Positions 11,873-22,849 of a stretch of 64,000 bases of DNA are shown in pieces. A model generated the notes under the pieces. That model was not told the DNA's origin, did not search any database, and saw only the letters and a list, made by a program, of their open reading frames with translations. This DNA comes from Tenrec ecaudatus. Lineage: Eukaryota > Chordata > Mammalia > Afrosoricida > Tenrecidae. A program made the position numbers and the translations under genes. The stretch spans positions 32,885,419 to 32,949,418 of the forward strand of contig NC_134547.1 in NCBI RefSeq assembly GCF_050624435.1, written 5' to 3'. Positions within the stretch are counted from its first letter, which is position 1, and each line of letters begins with the position of its first letter.

Positions 11873-11877
11873 ACTAC

Positions 11878-12040
11878 ACAAACACTGCTGCCATCAAGTT
11901 CTTTCTGACTCACCGTGACCCTACAGAGGGATTGGGGACTAAATCCTTACAGAAGCAGGCAGCCCCATCTTGCTCCCTGAGACTGGCAGTTTGAACCTCT
12001 GACCTTGTGGTTAGCAGACCAACGCTAACCCATAGGGACG
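11878..12040 (-). mobile_element. AfroSINE, tandem copy 2 of 3
   Basis: Begins with 'gctgccatcaagttctttct' and runs through 'gactcaccgtgaccctacag' to 'gtggttagcagaccaacgct', in the same orientation as its neighbours. Confidence 0.8.
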
Positions 12041-12111
12041 CCAGGGTCTCTTTCTGTACCACTAGTAAAATTGCTGGCGTTGAGTTGATTCTGACACATA
12101 AAAACCCAAGC

Positions 12112-12300
12112 CAAGCCCGCTACCATCAAGTCTTTCCAACTCACAGCCACCCCATACAGAGTCTCTGAGGCGCTAAGTCTTTACCGGAGTAGAAAGTCTC
12201 GTCCTTCTGTCTCAGCATTGCTGGTGGGTTTGAACCACAGACCTTGCAGTTAGCAGCCCAACAGTTACGTCGCAGAACCACCTGGGCTCTTTCTGCGCTC
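12112..12300 (-). mobile_element. AfroSINE, tandem copy 3 of 3
   Basis: Begins 'cccgctaccatcaagtcttt' and ends 'gtcgcagaaccacctgggct'. The B-box-like segment 'gggtttgaaccacagacctt' is visible. A short extra tail segment at 12064-12112 may be the remnant of a further copy. Confidence 0.8.
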
Positions 12301-13305
12301 CCCAGAGAATGCCAAACCCCAGAATCCGTTCAGATTGGTCCAGTTTCACCTACTGCCCACTCCTGAGTCCATCCCTGTGGTCAGGCGCAGGCGGTCCTGC
12401 CCCCTCATGGGCCAGGCAGGGGCTGCGCGCCTGCGCGCCCCACCCGGACTCTCAAGGGTGCTCAGGTGGGCAGGAGTGGGTCAGCTTCAAGCGCAGCTGA
12501 ATTTAGAGGACCGGCTTGAGTTTTCTGTTTCCTCCGAAGGAAAGCAGGGCGCTTAGAGAAGAGGCCTTCCCAGGCTGGCCTGGGGGGCGGGGGGGGGGGG
12601 GGGCTGCAAAACCAGCGGAAAAGAGGAGTCCGCGGAGAGAGGGGCAAGCCCGGTAGGCTTCAGCGGTGGGAGGGGGCTGGCGGATGCGAAGGGTGTGGTA
12701 GGAAAAGTGCCCTTTGGTTAGCTTCCAGGATGGGGTTCTGTGAACGGAACCGCTATGCCATGCTTCCCTCCCCTGTCCCGTGTGCAGGTGCCTTTTTCTC
12801 AATTACACGCGGGGAGTGCAGGCTGGGGGACAGCGGCAATATTTATTTTCTGCGCCGCGTGCAGCACAGGTAATTCACCAGGGGCATCTTTCTTAATGAG
12901 GGAAGAAAAAATCAGAAGAGCCGTCAGCCAGGACGCCCCCGGCAGACTTAAAAACACGCCCAAAGAACAGGAAGAGTCGCCTGGAATTAGCTGGCGGTAT
13001 AGGTCGCCCTCCGGCTAGGCGCGGGGTGTCCCTGTGCCCACCCAGAGCCATCTGTGACCGGGGCTTCCCGCGAGAGGACATGCCTGTGGGGGGCTATTCG
13101 TCTGCTGGGAGTGGACTCTGTCCCAGTAACAACCAAAACCTGAGCCCACATCTGCTCCCCCTGTGCGCAGGGTCTGCCCCCCCCACGCCCCTCTCTGTGG
13201 GGCCCCCTCAGCCCAGGGCTTGACTCTCACTTGTACAGGAGGGGGGGAGGCGGAGGGAGGGGATGGGGGGCTCCAGAAATCTCTGTCACCGGATAACAAG
13301 CTGTT
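12301..13305. other. GC-rich unassigned sequence with a G tract
   Basis: Unique-looking and GC-rich, with a long G run at about 12583-12603. No coding exon recognised. The open frames here are short and overlapping. Confidence 0.4.
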
Positions 13306-13309
13306 GTTC

Positions 13310-13510
13310 TTTTCTTGACACTAGGGGCCCTGGGGGTGTCGGGACTGCTAAAGTCCCTGGTTTGAAACCGCCAGCCGCTCCTTGGGAGAACATCGAGGCT
13401 GTCCACTCACGTAAAGAGTTAGTCCCAGAAACCCACTGGCGCCATTCGATCCTGTCCTGGAAGGTGGCCTGTGAGTCCGAACCGAGTTCATGGCAGTGAG
13501 CTTGGCTGGG
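13310..13510 (+). mobile_element. AfroSINE-type SINE
   Basis: The head 'ggggccctgggggtgtcggg' followed by 'tgaaaccgccagccgctcct' is the tRNA-derived part. The body 'gtaaagagttagtcccagaa' and the tail 'gagtccgaaccgagttcatg' complete a near full-length copy. Confidence 0.85.
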
Positions 13511-13514
13511 GGTC

Positions 13515-15235
13515 CAGTCTTTGAGGCAGGCTGTACAACAGCCCCGCCCTCTTGGCCGTGCAGACCGGAGGCGAAGACACACTAAGTACCTTCCTTGCTA
13601 TCTCCTGGGGGACTGGCCCAGGGCCCGCTCCCGATGGCCCTGGCTGTGTCCTGTCCACACAGTGGCATGGGGAATTGATGGATGGGTGGTAGAGTCCTGC
13701 TTGCATGCGACCCACACCAGGCGCCATCTCTGCAGGCCGGCACACCATGGGCCCCCTCGATAGGGGCGGCAGTGGGAGGATGCTGCGAGGATCAGGCTGC
13801 CTTCTTGCTCCTTCTAGGCCAACGCAGGGCGAGGGGTGCAAGAACATGCATGAGGAAGCCCTGGTAGAAATGAAATGAAGGCCGCCGTGACTGCTCTCAT
13901 TACGAACCAAACCGTTAGGGGAGGAATCCAATTCGGGCCTGCCTGAAGCAGCAGACTGCCTGTTCAGGAGAAGCTGTAAATACCCCCATGGGCTGCATGA
14001 TCGCTGGGTCCTTGGGAGAGCTGGGTGGTGGCCACCCTGCCATCCTCCACAGCACAGAAGTAGGGATGGTGGAATCGAAAGGGAAGCAGAGCCAGGGCGG
14101 TCCTTGAGGGACAGACAGTGAAAGAGAGGGACAGACATGGAGAGGAAGAGAGATGGAGGCCAGCCCAAGGAGAGTGCCAGGGGCCCAAGAAAGAGCACCA
14201 CAGGCTGCCCCCAAGGTGGCAGGGTAGAAGGAGAGACTTGCATGGAGCAAGCCCTCCGAGAGACCTGCCTGGTCTTTCACTACAGCTCCTCCTGTTGCAA
14301 ACAGGAAACGGACTGACACACTGGACCCAGGTCACTCTCCCTAGAAGCTCCAGTGGGCACTGTGCCAGGTGGAAGGGGTTCTGGGCTGGCCTGACCAGTG
14401 GGCCCCAGCAGTGGCTAGGAGATGGACTATCCGTCTCTCGGGCACCTCTGCTTCAGAGGGTCCTCTTCACACTGCCAACTCAGACGCCAAATTGTAGTTC
14501 ACCTCATCCCCTGGCCCCACAGCCCTAGGACAGGGGACATTCCCACTGCTATGAGAGCCAAGGTGCTGCCCCTCCGCAGGGGTGCTCCTCTGAATGAGCA
14601 GACCACCTCCTTCCTGCTGGACGTCATCGTCGTTGTCTTGGAGCCTCCAGGGGCACAGGGCCCCCATGTGAAGGGAGATGCCCTTGCTCTGACATGAGTG
14701 GTCTGGACACTCCTCCAAGGTCAAAGGCAGGTGGGCAGGCCCTCTATGGAGTCCAGCAGGCTCTCTTCTGGAAGGTTACAACCAGCAGAGACTCGGAGGA
14801 AGGCTCAGCCCCCTTCACACACCTGGGCATTCGTACCTGGCTGTTAGACAAGCATGTCCCCAAACTCCATGGCCACTGTCCCCAGAGGACAGCCCTCAGA
14901 TAAATAAATAAAGTCTCCATTGGCTTGTGGGCCCGTGTCCAGACTCCAGGGTCTATTTTTAGAATGTAGGACAATTTCCTCCCAGAATAGACAGACACAC
15001 TCACCCAGGAGGGCAGTCTGGGAGAGATGAAGATGTGGGGCCTAGAAATGAATTAGCCGTGAGTATATTATTTGAAGAAATGTTGAACATCTAGGCAAAT
15101 ATTTGATACTGTGGAACCGGAGCTGACATCTTCTGAGGCAAAGCGGCTGGCTCCTGGAGATGCCCCTCCCCATCCGTGTACCTGGCTGTCACGCCTGGTT
15201 TGCAGGCCACCTGTGGCTGCTTTCTGCTCAGAATT
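13515..15235. other. unassigned sequence with long chance frames
   Basis: The largest frame is 251 codons on the minus strand at 13488-14243. It overlaps the SINE tail, is rich in Pro, Ser and Leu, lacks a recognisable domain, and is overlapped by other open frames at 13915-14319 and 13964-14335. I do not call it a gene. Confidence 0.4.
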
Positions 15236-15244
15236 CCTTATGGC

Positions 15245-15528
15245 TGCATCCCTGGTAGCAGTGGTTCAGTGGTAGAGACCCACCTTCTGTGCTGTAAACC
15301 AGGGTTCAATTCCCAGCCAATGAACTTTTGTATAGCCACCAACACATCTGCCAGCGTGGGCTTGCATTGGCATGACGCGGACCAGGTCTCCGCAGAGCAT
15401 TCCCACTAAGAATGCTAGGAAGACATACCTGGCAATCTACTGCTGAAAACTCAGCCGATGGAAACCCCGAGGATCACAACAGTAGGGTCCTGTTGGGCCT
15501 GGAGCCAACTCGACAGCCGGATGGGATT

Positions 15529-15530
<2 letters not shown>
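15245..15530 (+). mobile_element. SINE with tRNA-Gly-like head
   Basis: The internal promoter is visible: an A-box-like 'agtggttcagtggtagagac' and a B-box-like GGGTTCAATTCCC. The head resembles tRNA-Gly. The body contains 'gcattggcatgacgcggacc' and 'tggcaatctactgctgaaaa', and the tail 'ccaactcgacagccggatgg' resembles the RTE/AfroSINE tail. It is not a tRNA gene because no acceptor-stem closure follows the B box. Confidence 0.8.
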
Positions 15531-15568
<38 letters not shown>

Positions 15569-15627
15569 AACTCAACAGCCGGATGGGATTACGTGTGTGT
15601 GTAGCCAACTCGACAGCCGGATGGGAT

Positions 15628-15661
<34 letters not shown>

Positions 15662-15670
15662 TGTGTAGAA

Positions 15671-15700
<30 letters not shown>
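15504..15700. repeat. SINE-tail plus (GT)n compound tandem repeat
   Basis: A unit consisting of the last 27 or so bases of the SINE plus a GT run occurs three times, starting near 15504, 15567 and 15605. A further GT run extends to about 15697. Units differ by single substitutions. Confidence 0.85.
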
Positions 15701-15703
<3 letters not shown>

Positions 15704-15704
15704 T

Positions 15705-16044
15705 GGCCAGGTCTCAGAGATGATGTTCAACCTGAGTGGACCCCATCATCTTTTCCCTTAAGCACCTCATTATCCTACTGAAGGAACGGGACCTTTGATG
15801 CTTCAGTGGGACTTGTTTGGGGAAGCGGTCAGGAAGTTTGACCCCTGATTTGTGCCCCTGTGAGAGGTCCCTACAAAAGCAGGGAGGTGCCAAGGCTGGG
15901 GCAGAGGCTGTGTATCGCTGGAGAAATGGCCTCTGGGAGCTTAGCAGCAGGAGGCCCAGGTGCAGAGGGGGACAGGCACCATCTTCACATCAGTTACCAT
16001 TTTACAGTTCAGAGGTGCTGTTCCAGATTGCATTCAGGGTTGAT
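15705..16044. other. unassigned sequence
   Basis: Nothing recognised between the GT repeat and the next LTR-like element. Confidence 0.4.
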
Positions 16045-16544
16045 AGTAACGTTTTCTGCTAAGTTGGCTGGGCCAGGATTCTCAGTTGCTTGGCAGTTGA
16101 GGCCTCACCCATGATGTGACCTAACATAATGTAATCAACTCTATGACAGGATCTCCCGATCTATTGTGAGCAGCCAAGCAGTTGTGGGAAGATTAAGGTG
16201 GAGTGCAGCCCCGTGCTTAGATTACAGGCCTGGTGAGGTGTCCTCCGGAGGGCGGCCTACTTCAAATGTAAGTAGACAATGTGGAGAGCTGCTTTGTTTC
16301 TTGCTAACTGGGAGCCTGCATCTGGCTTACCAAACTCTGGCCTGAAGCCAACATCCTGCCATATTGCCTGCCAACCCTGGGAGCCAGTAGAACCTGCCAT
16401 CTGATCTGCTGACCTTGGCTTTCTTTGCCTTTGTATCTACTAGCCATGGTCATTCTGTTTCTTCATCAGGCCAGGGAGGTACTCACACCAAGAAAAGCCT
16501 TCTGCTTCTACAACTGGATAGCAATATCCATTGCTGGATAGCAA

Positions 16545-16589
<45 letters not shown>

Positions 16590-16665
16590 CTATTTACCAT
16601 CTATCTGTCTATCTATATGATACTGGTTTTGCTTCTCTAGAGAACCCAGCCCAACACACCAGGCA
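16045..16665 (+). mobile_element. LTR-like interspersed repeat, copy 4
   Basis: Starts near AAGTTGGCTGGGCCAGGATT and ends with GGTTTTGCTTCTCTAGAGAA then CCCAGCCCAACACA. Same family as 8525-9063. A TATC microsatellite has expanded at the position of the AT-rich stretch before the end. Confidence 0.6.
16544..16590. repeat. (TATC)n tetranucleotide microsatellite
   Basis: About eleven units of TATC, interrupted near the end, inside the LTR-like copy at 16045-16665. Confidence 0.9.
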
Positions 16666-16669
16666 ATGG

Positions 16670-17224
16670 GTCCCCCGCTCCCGGTGACCACGTGCAAGTC
16701 AGAAGAGGGCTGTGCGCTACAGGATTTCCAATGGGCGGCTTTCCAAACAGAGTTCTCCAGTCCTTTCTTCACAGACACCCCTGATTGGAATTGGTTAGAC
16801 GAAGTCAAACTCTTACTTGTCCACGCCATCCAGGGACTCCTCTCCTTGCAACCTGGGAACCAGAGAGTCCATGAGGCAGCAGTCTCACACTAGAGTGGTT
16901 GGGCAAGCCAGTGACTGGCCGTCAGAGAAGTGCTCTGCTGACTGGCCATGGGATTTGGGAAGAGCAACATAGCTTGGGGCTTTACCTGTGTCCACCCAGA
17001 TAGTCCTTGCAAAGGCCCAGACACGAACGTCTGTCACCCCCAAACTACTGTCCATGCTACTTTACAGTTGAGAAAACAGACTGGTGAAGACACCAGCCCT
17101 GACACCAGTCCTCCAGCAGAAGCCTGGTGAGTCCAGCCCCACCCCCAGGCTCTGGCACCAAATCCCAGGCATCAACCGCTCTGCCTCACCGCCTTCCTTG
17201 GGACTTCTGCTGCTACAGCCGTCT
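16670..17224. other. unassigned sequence upstream of the CpG island
   Basis: No repeat or exon recognised. Open frames are short. Confidence 0.4.
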
Positions 17225-17600
17225 GGCTGGGGGTCCCAACGCGTCAGATGGCAGGGATGAGGGCTGGGTCAGGGATCGCTGGACTCGGGCCGCCTCCCCT
17301 GGCCCCGCCTCATCGTGCTGCCCCGGGCGCCGCCACCAGATGGCAGCAGATGCCTTGCGATCGCCCGCTGGAGGGAGCTCGTGGCCGGGACTGCGCGGAT
17401 CGGAGCCCGCGGGCAACCCGACCCCGACCCCGGGAAGCTGGACCGGTACTGCCGCCCCCCGCCCCGGGCCGCCTGCCTGCGCCTCCGCTGCAGGAAGCGG
17501 GGTCCTGGGAGCCCCCTCCCCACCGCGCCCGCCGCGGGCCCGTTGCCTCCTGCTGTTCCTGGCGAAGGGATGCTGATTGGCTTGGGCTGCGGGGAGGGGA
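17225..17600. promoter_or_regulatory. small CpG island
   Basis: A run of high GC with many CpG dinucleotides, for example gcgatcgcccgctgg, gcgcggatcggagcccgcgg and cgcgcccgccgcgggcccg, in contrast to the CpG-poor surroundings. It holds overlapping open frames of about 130-150 codons on both strands, which is normal for stop-poor GC-rich DNA. It could be a promoter of an unrecognised transcript or an isolated orphan island. No repeat signature was seen. Confidence 0.7.
17333..17346 (+). promoter_or_regulatory. CTCF-type binding motif
   Basis: CCACCAGATGGCAG matches the core CTCF consensus (CCACYAGRKGGCRS) at essentially every informative position, and CpG-rich DNA flanks it. Occupancy cannot be judged from sequence. 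Confidence 0.65.
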
Positions 17601-17604
17601 GCTC

Positions 17605-18500
17605 GGAGCAATCAGCCCCCTCCTGGAAGGGGTGTGAGGTGGCGGCTGCAGGGGAGACCCTGAGAGCTAGGCAGGACCCCTCACGCACCTCTCACTTGGT
17701 CCCTGCCTGGCCCTGTGAAGGGTGGGGGTCCGGGGGGGTGCTTGCTGAGGGAGCAGACCCTGGGTGACCCAGCCCAAAGCTTGGGGGCCCCACTGCAAGC
17801 CATCCTCCCTGGCCATGAGTGGATGGCCGCTGCTCCACCTCCACGCCCTTAGAAGTGTGCGTTCAGGGGGCACACAGGACAAGCTGCAGGGTCAGAAGGA
17901 CCTGTGGGCGCTGATGGGGAGCTGGCATGTCTTTGGCAGGGATAGGGGCGTTGGAGCTAGGGACCTGTGAGTTGGCATTTGTGCCCTGTCCATGGGAAAC
18001 ATGTGGGGACACTGGCACCCATGAGGTTAATGGGGGGGGGGGCTACACAGAAAAAAATCAAGCTAGTTCTGCCCTGCCCTGCACTCGCCTTTAAGAAGCT
18101 AAAAATAAAGTGTCTCAAAGTGAACGTTATGAAAGCTACTAATAAGAATGACCTTCTCTGGCCCGGCCATAAAAAGCCCATCTGGCCTCCATCTTCACTG
18201 CACCCCGGCGACCACAGATCGCTCCAGATGCCAGGAAGAGACAGAGGCTGACCTGGCCTGTGGAAGAACAAGAAGAGCAGGTCTCTGGGCAGGGACAGAG
18301 CACCTGCTGTGTGCACAATGCTGTTCCCCGTGGTCATGCAGGGCTCCTTTGTCTAGTTCACGTGTTCGGGGCTTGCTGCAAGGTGAACAGCTGGAAAACA
18401 CCAGGGAGAAAGACGAGGCTTTCTTTTCCCAGCAAGAGTTACCGTCTCAGAAACCCACCAAGGCAGGTTGACCCTTCCTCTAGGCAGTGGGTTTGGCTTG
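17605..18500. other. unassigned sequence
   Basis: No gene or repeat recognised. Includes a short G run near 18033-18042. Confidence 0.4.
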
Positions 18501-18507
18501 GTTTGGT

Positions 18508-18660
18508 TTTTCACAAAGGAGCCCGCGCCTGGTGGTCAGCACTGGGCCGCTTACTGGAAGGTCAGCAGTCACCAGCTGCCACTCGGAGAGAGAGACACGG
18601 GCTTGCTATTTGTAAAGAGTTACAGTCTTTTTCCAAGCAAGCAGCCAGCGAAGTGAGATG
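18508..18660 (+). mobile_element. AfroSINE-type SINE, degraded
   Basis: 'aaaggagcccgcgcctggtg' begins the tRNA-like head and 'tgtaaagagttacagtcttt' belongs to the body. The tail is lost. Confidence 0.65.
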
Positions 18661-18689
18661 TCAACAAAGTCCATGTGGAAGAGCACACC

Positions 18690-19035
18690 AACATCAGTGA
18701 CCCAGGGATTGTAAATCGTATAGTCCCAAGCTGAAGGAGGGCGCACTATCAGAGCCTAAATGGTCGGATTCTGGTTTGCAGAAGGCTGTGGAGGAGCGTG
18801 GGAGCCCGAGATGTATTTGTGAGATCTACACACGAATTAGCCTCCGACGATTTCCCTCTCTCCGTAATGGAGGGATGGGAGTAACATGGTTACTGAGCAG
18901 GGTATAGGAGAGATGACTGTAGCAGATCACCAGGATAAACCCGACACGAACGGTTACAACCTTGTCACTTGATCCCCCCTCTAATACACGTGGGGCTCAA
19001 TCTGGTTTTCAACATTTTCTTCACTTTTTGTTTTT
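18690..19035. other. unassigned sequence
   Basis: No recognised feature. Confidence 0.35.
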
Positions 19036-19044
19036 GGTTTTCCA

Positions 19045-19345
19045 TATAGGGGTTTATCTCAGGTGTATTTTGTCATTGTGGGTAGCTCTCTTAAATTTGT
19101 ATTATACTTTTTTCTGTTTTTCAGTATATGAAACCTGAGATTGATGAAGCTATAGAGACAGCAATTAGAATTAGGGTTCCTGGGGGGGGGTAAAATGGGG
19201 AGGGGGTAAAGGGGAGCTGACATCACGGAGTTCAATAAAGAAGAGAATGTTTTGAAGCGGACTGTTGTAGCACTTGCATAATGCTGCTTCATGTGATTGA
19301 ACTGTGGGATAATATATCTGTATTAGCTCCCAATAAGATGGTTTT
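19045..19345 (+). mobile_element. L1 3' end fragment, diverged
   Basis: Plus-oriented end of the window's L1 lineage: 'gggaggggg...' purine run, 'gaagagaatgttttgaagcg', 'gcacttgcataatg', then 'tgattgaactgtgggataat' and 'tagctcccaataagatg', corresponding to the consensus 'gagcccctaataaaatgatt' end. Confidence 0.7.
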
Positions 19346-19349
19346 GGAG

Positions 19350-21110
19350 AAAAAGAAAATGACACTTGGAAACCCACACTTTCCAAGTTCAACCCTGAGG
19401 GGCCCTGAGTTGTCATTGGCTAGACAGCAGGGAGTTTGGGGTTCTGTTTTTCAGACGAATCGTAAAAGCAAAGAAGTAAAGGTAGCTACAGTGAAGGGAG
19501 GTGAGAAACCAGTGCACCGAAGGCCCCTGGGCGGCGTGGGAGACGAGGACTGGGAAGAACAGCCTCCGGCTCCTCTGGGTCCCACCCCAACTCCTTCTGC
19601 GATTGGTCAAGTCGCTTCACCTCTCTGAGCGGCGCTGAAGCAGCCATGAACGAAGTGGACTCCCATAGGATGAGGCTCATGCACAAGAGGGCTGTGGTGT
19701 GAACTGGACTTGAAGGGCACCCAGGCCAGGAGCTGGGGGGTTGTCAAGGTTGGAGGACTTTTTTCTCAGAGTCTGGGGGCAGCAGTTTCTACCATCATGC
19801 TGACCCAACCACCCCGTGCTTCCTGCTCACCTCGACACAGATCCTGGGCACACAGGAGCACGGGAGGCCATAGCCCAGCCCGATCTCATTCCCCAGGCTT
19901 CCTTGATTTCCACAAACAGCTAGGGCAAACCACCCAAGAGAAAGATGGGCAAAGATCAGGCCCAAACAATTGCCAGGAGAGAGGTGGCAGATGTCCCATA
20001 AACAGACAGGAAGATTCAACATTTAAATGAGAACAGCGGCTCACATGGTGACAAATATCCAAGTGGGATCAGCATTTGGTGATGGCTGGTGGAAGGGTAG
20101 ACTGCTACAGGAAGCAACCGGGTATCCTGTCTATTGCTATTACCAATGTCTGCGGCAAATTCCTTACCTATATCCTAAAGGGGGGGCTTGCCCATTCAAC
20201 TGTGGCCCCACCCTCCAGGAAGAGTTTCCCCGGGCTGGTGGCTTGGTAGGTGACAGACCAGGGGAAAGAGTAGAGGGCAGTGAAGTGATCGAAGCCAAGA
20301 TATTAGCCCTGGGGCCACACACAATGGCTACTGGGAACTGCCTCCCTGTGGTGGGCAGCCCTGTCCCCAAGATGCCTTCTGTGGTTCCAATGTAGCAGGG
20401 AGGTCCCAAATGGTCCCAGCCTCCCCCAGGCCACATGGTGGTACCAGGAGAGATCAGCCACCAGAGTGTCCTTTGGCCACCTCATGCAACTGAAGGGGCC
20501 TGTGTGGGTCCAGGAGGCCACAGTGTCCCAAAGTGTGGAATGGACCCCTGACCAAGAACTACACCTCTCCCGCTGCATTCAAAGCCCTGGACATCTCCAA
20601 GGACCCCACCCTCAAAGTGACACGCAGAAGACACAAACTCTAAATCAGCGAAGATCCGTTGCTCCGTGCTAAAGTACAGTTTCACAGGAAGCCACGGTTC
20701 TCTCGCCTGCACTTGAGGATCCTGGCTGCAGCGCAGATGTCTCCTTGGCCCAGCAGCTCTCACTGCAGACCCTACGGGAGCACGGGTGTCACCATGGGGA
20801 GATCTGTGCTGGATGTGCCCTGCCATGCTGAGTGCCAGGCAAGAGCCTGGGAGTGACCGTGGGGCCCGTCAGTGTGGGCATGTCCATCAAGGCACCATGG
20901 AGGTGTACAACATGAACTGTGCATTAAGATGCTGTATTATCATTTTTGAAGGTTTGATAAGATTCTTAGCCTTCCAGATAAACATACCAAAATCAATTGT
21001 GTTTTCTCAATGCCCCCAACGAATTAGGGATAGAAGTGGAAGGAATCCAAGCACACTGTTCACCATCCAGAACAAACTTACAAAGACAGTCTCAACATTT
21101 ATAAGGATAA
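19350..21110. other. unassigned sequence
   Basis: Unique-looking DNA with overlapping short frames. The frames at 20027-20395 plus and 20482-20826 minus show no domain. Confidence 0.4.
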
Positions 21111-21111
21111 A

Positions 21112-21114
<3 letters not shown>

Positions 21115-21148
<34 letters not shown>
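21115..21148. repeat. (GT)n microsatellite
   Basis: About 17 GT units directly abutting the 3' end of the RTE fragment that follows. Confidence 0.95.
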
Positions 21149-21150
<2 letters not shown>

Positions 21151-21390
21151 GGAGTCACTGCGTCGGCTCTGATTCATAGTAGCCTGATGTACAACAGAAC
21201 AAAACACTGCCCTGGCCCTCTATCTTGTTGAGGTTCTTCCACATTTTCGCTGCCCTTCTACTTTCTCAAGCATGATCTTTATCCCAGAGACCGGTCCCTC
21301 CCTGAGATGAAGTCCAGCCATCTTCTAAGGCGCATTCCTGCTGCCCAGCTTCCGTGACAGGTCTATTGTTCTTCTGGCAAGACAACTGTG
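21149..21390 (-). mobile_element. RTE-type LINE 3' end fragment
   Basis: The plus strand reads 'aggagtcactgcgtcggctc' followed by 'tgattcatagtagcctgatg', 'caacagaacaaaacactgcc' and 'agcatgatctttatcccaga'. This is the reverse complement of the 3' end of the RTE family whose longer copy lies at 43655-44705. Confidence 0.75.
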
Positions 21391-21629
21391 AGATCTTCTT
21401 AAAGAAGATAAAGGGCATTGTGTGCAAAATGTACCAGGATTCTGAGTAAGAAGGTTTGCTCCAATAAAATATCAATTCTTCCCGAAATATTATTACAAAG
21501 TACTGAAATGACATATTTTTGTCTTCTTTTTTATGCCTCTCATCTGTTTCATTTTCTTCTCTTAACGTATTAGCCAATCCTTCCTTTGGAGCAATGTGGA
21601 ATGGAAGGCTACCTTCCTGTTGGCAGTGA

Positions 21630-21815
21630 GCCCTGGAGGTGTAGTGGCTATGAACTGGGCTAACTGCAAGGTCAACAGTTCAAAACCACCAGCTGTCCCA
21701 AGGGAGAACGATGGGGTTTTCTACTCTCGTAAAGAGTTAGTCTCAGAAAGTTACGGGGGCCGTTCTACCCTGTCCTATAGGGCCACTATGAGTCGGCAGC
21801 GACTGGATGACAGTG
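21630..21815 (+). mobile_element. AfroSINE, near full length
   Basis: Head 'gagccctggaggtgtagtgg', B-box region 'aacagttcaaaaccaccagc', body 'gtaaagagttagtctcagaa', tail 'actatgagtcggcagcgact'. Confidence 0.9.
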
Positions 21816-21897
21816 AGTGTATTTGTCAGGTCTTTGATTGCTCTTCTTCTTCGGGGGCTCTTGGTCAGTTCATTCTTGGATTAGCTGTAGTCATCTG

Positions 21898-22062
21898 CAG
21901 GAGCCCTGGTGGCACAGTGGCTTACAAATTGGGCTGCTAACTGCAGAGTCAGCGGTTTGAACACACGGTCAGTCGACAGAAGACTGGAGACGTTCTATTC
22001 AAATGGGGCTGTGCTATTCTGTCCTGGAGGCCACTGAGTTCGCCTGAACTAACACACTCACA
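21898..22062 (+). mobile_element. AfroSINE, second copy in the same orientation
   Basis: Head 'caggagccctggtggcacag', B-box region 'gcggtttgaacacacggtca', and a shortened body ending near 'tggaggccactgagttcgcc'. Confidence 0.85.
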
Positions 22063-22341
22063 CGGTTTGGCTAACTTCTGTTTTGTGTGATACCTAGAAA
22101 TTGTTTCTTCTTCACTAGATTCTTGGGTTCACTGCCATAAAAATGCCCACCTAGGAACTAGTAACGACGTTCTCCTTTCTGATGGCGTTTGTGCTTCTGT
22201 TCCTCCTCCCGCCGCCCCGCCCCAGGTTAGGCTGGAAGGAAGCCTTGCTTTGGTATCATTCTTTTAGAAGAATCGTATTTGACTTATTTACCTTTATACT
22301 ACTTTCAGATTTCTATCACTTTAAAAATCTTTATTAATTTC

Positions 22342-22419
<78 letters not shown>
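22342..22419. repeat. compound (GT)n(GA)n microsatellite
   Basis: About ten GT units followed by about 28 GA units without interruption. The surrounding 22063-22700 otherwise shows no recognised feature. Confidence 0.95.
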
Positions 22420-22422
<3 letters not shown>

Positions 22423-22704
22423 TTGGTATTTCTCTTTCTCTGATTTCTTGAATTAAACATTTGGCCTGGGATTTCTTTGCTTCCTTCTTAAAAATACATA
22501 TATTTATTTAGTATAATCTTTCCTTTAAATGGCACTTCAGTATGTCCCTTAAGTTTTGGCTTGAAGGCCTGGCCTTCATTTCTATTATGTCCCAGCAAAT
22601 GTTTAGGAAGAAATTGTCTCATTGCCAAGTAACACAAATTTGCTTTCTTCAGTGATTTGTTTTTGGAGAGGGATGTTTTCATTAACGCATGGCGGGGAGG
22701 GTGT

Positions 22705-22845
22705 CACTTCGGCTCATGCACCCAACGGCTAACTGGAAGGCTGGTGTTTTTAGTCTGCCCTCTGAAGAAAGGGCTGGTGAGCTACTTCTGAAAAGTCAGC
22801 CATCGGAAACCCTGTGCGCACAGGTCTCCGACACACCTGGAGCCT
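22705..22845 (+). mobile_element. SINE fragment related to the tRNA-Gly-headed family
   Basis: Contains 'gagctacttctgaaaagtca' then 'gccatcggaaaccctg', which matches the body of the SINE at 15245. The head is not clear. Confidence 0.5.
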
Positions 22846-22849
22846 TTCT

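Noticed and set aside
13488-14243. 251-codon open frame on the minus strand
   Set aside because: It has low-complexity Ser/Pro/Leu-rich content and no domain, runs into a SINE tail, and several other frames are open over the same bases. Probably chance in GC-rich DNA.
15245-15330. tRNA-Gly gene
   Set aside because: A and B boxes are present but the arms do not close into a cloverleaf and the sequence continues into SINE body.
17127-17767. Coding exons in the CpG island (frames of 129-150 codons)
   Set aside because: Stop codons are rare in such GC-rich DNA, frames are open on both strands, and no domain is visible.
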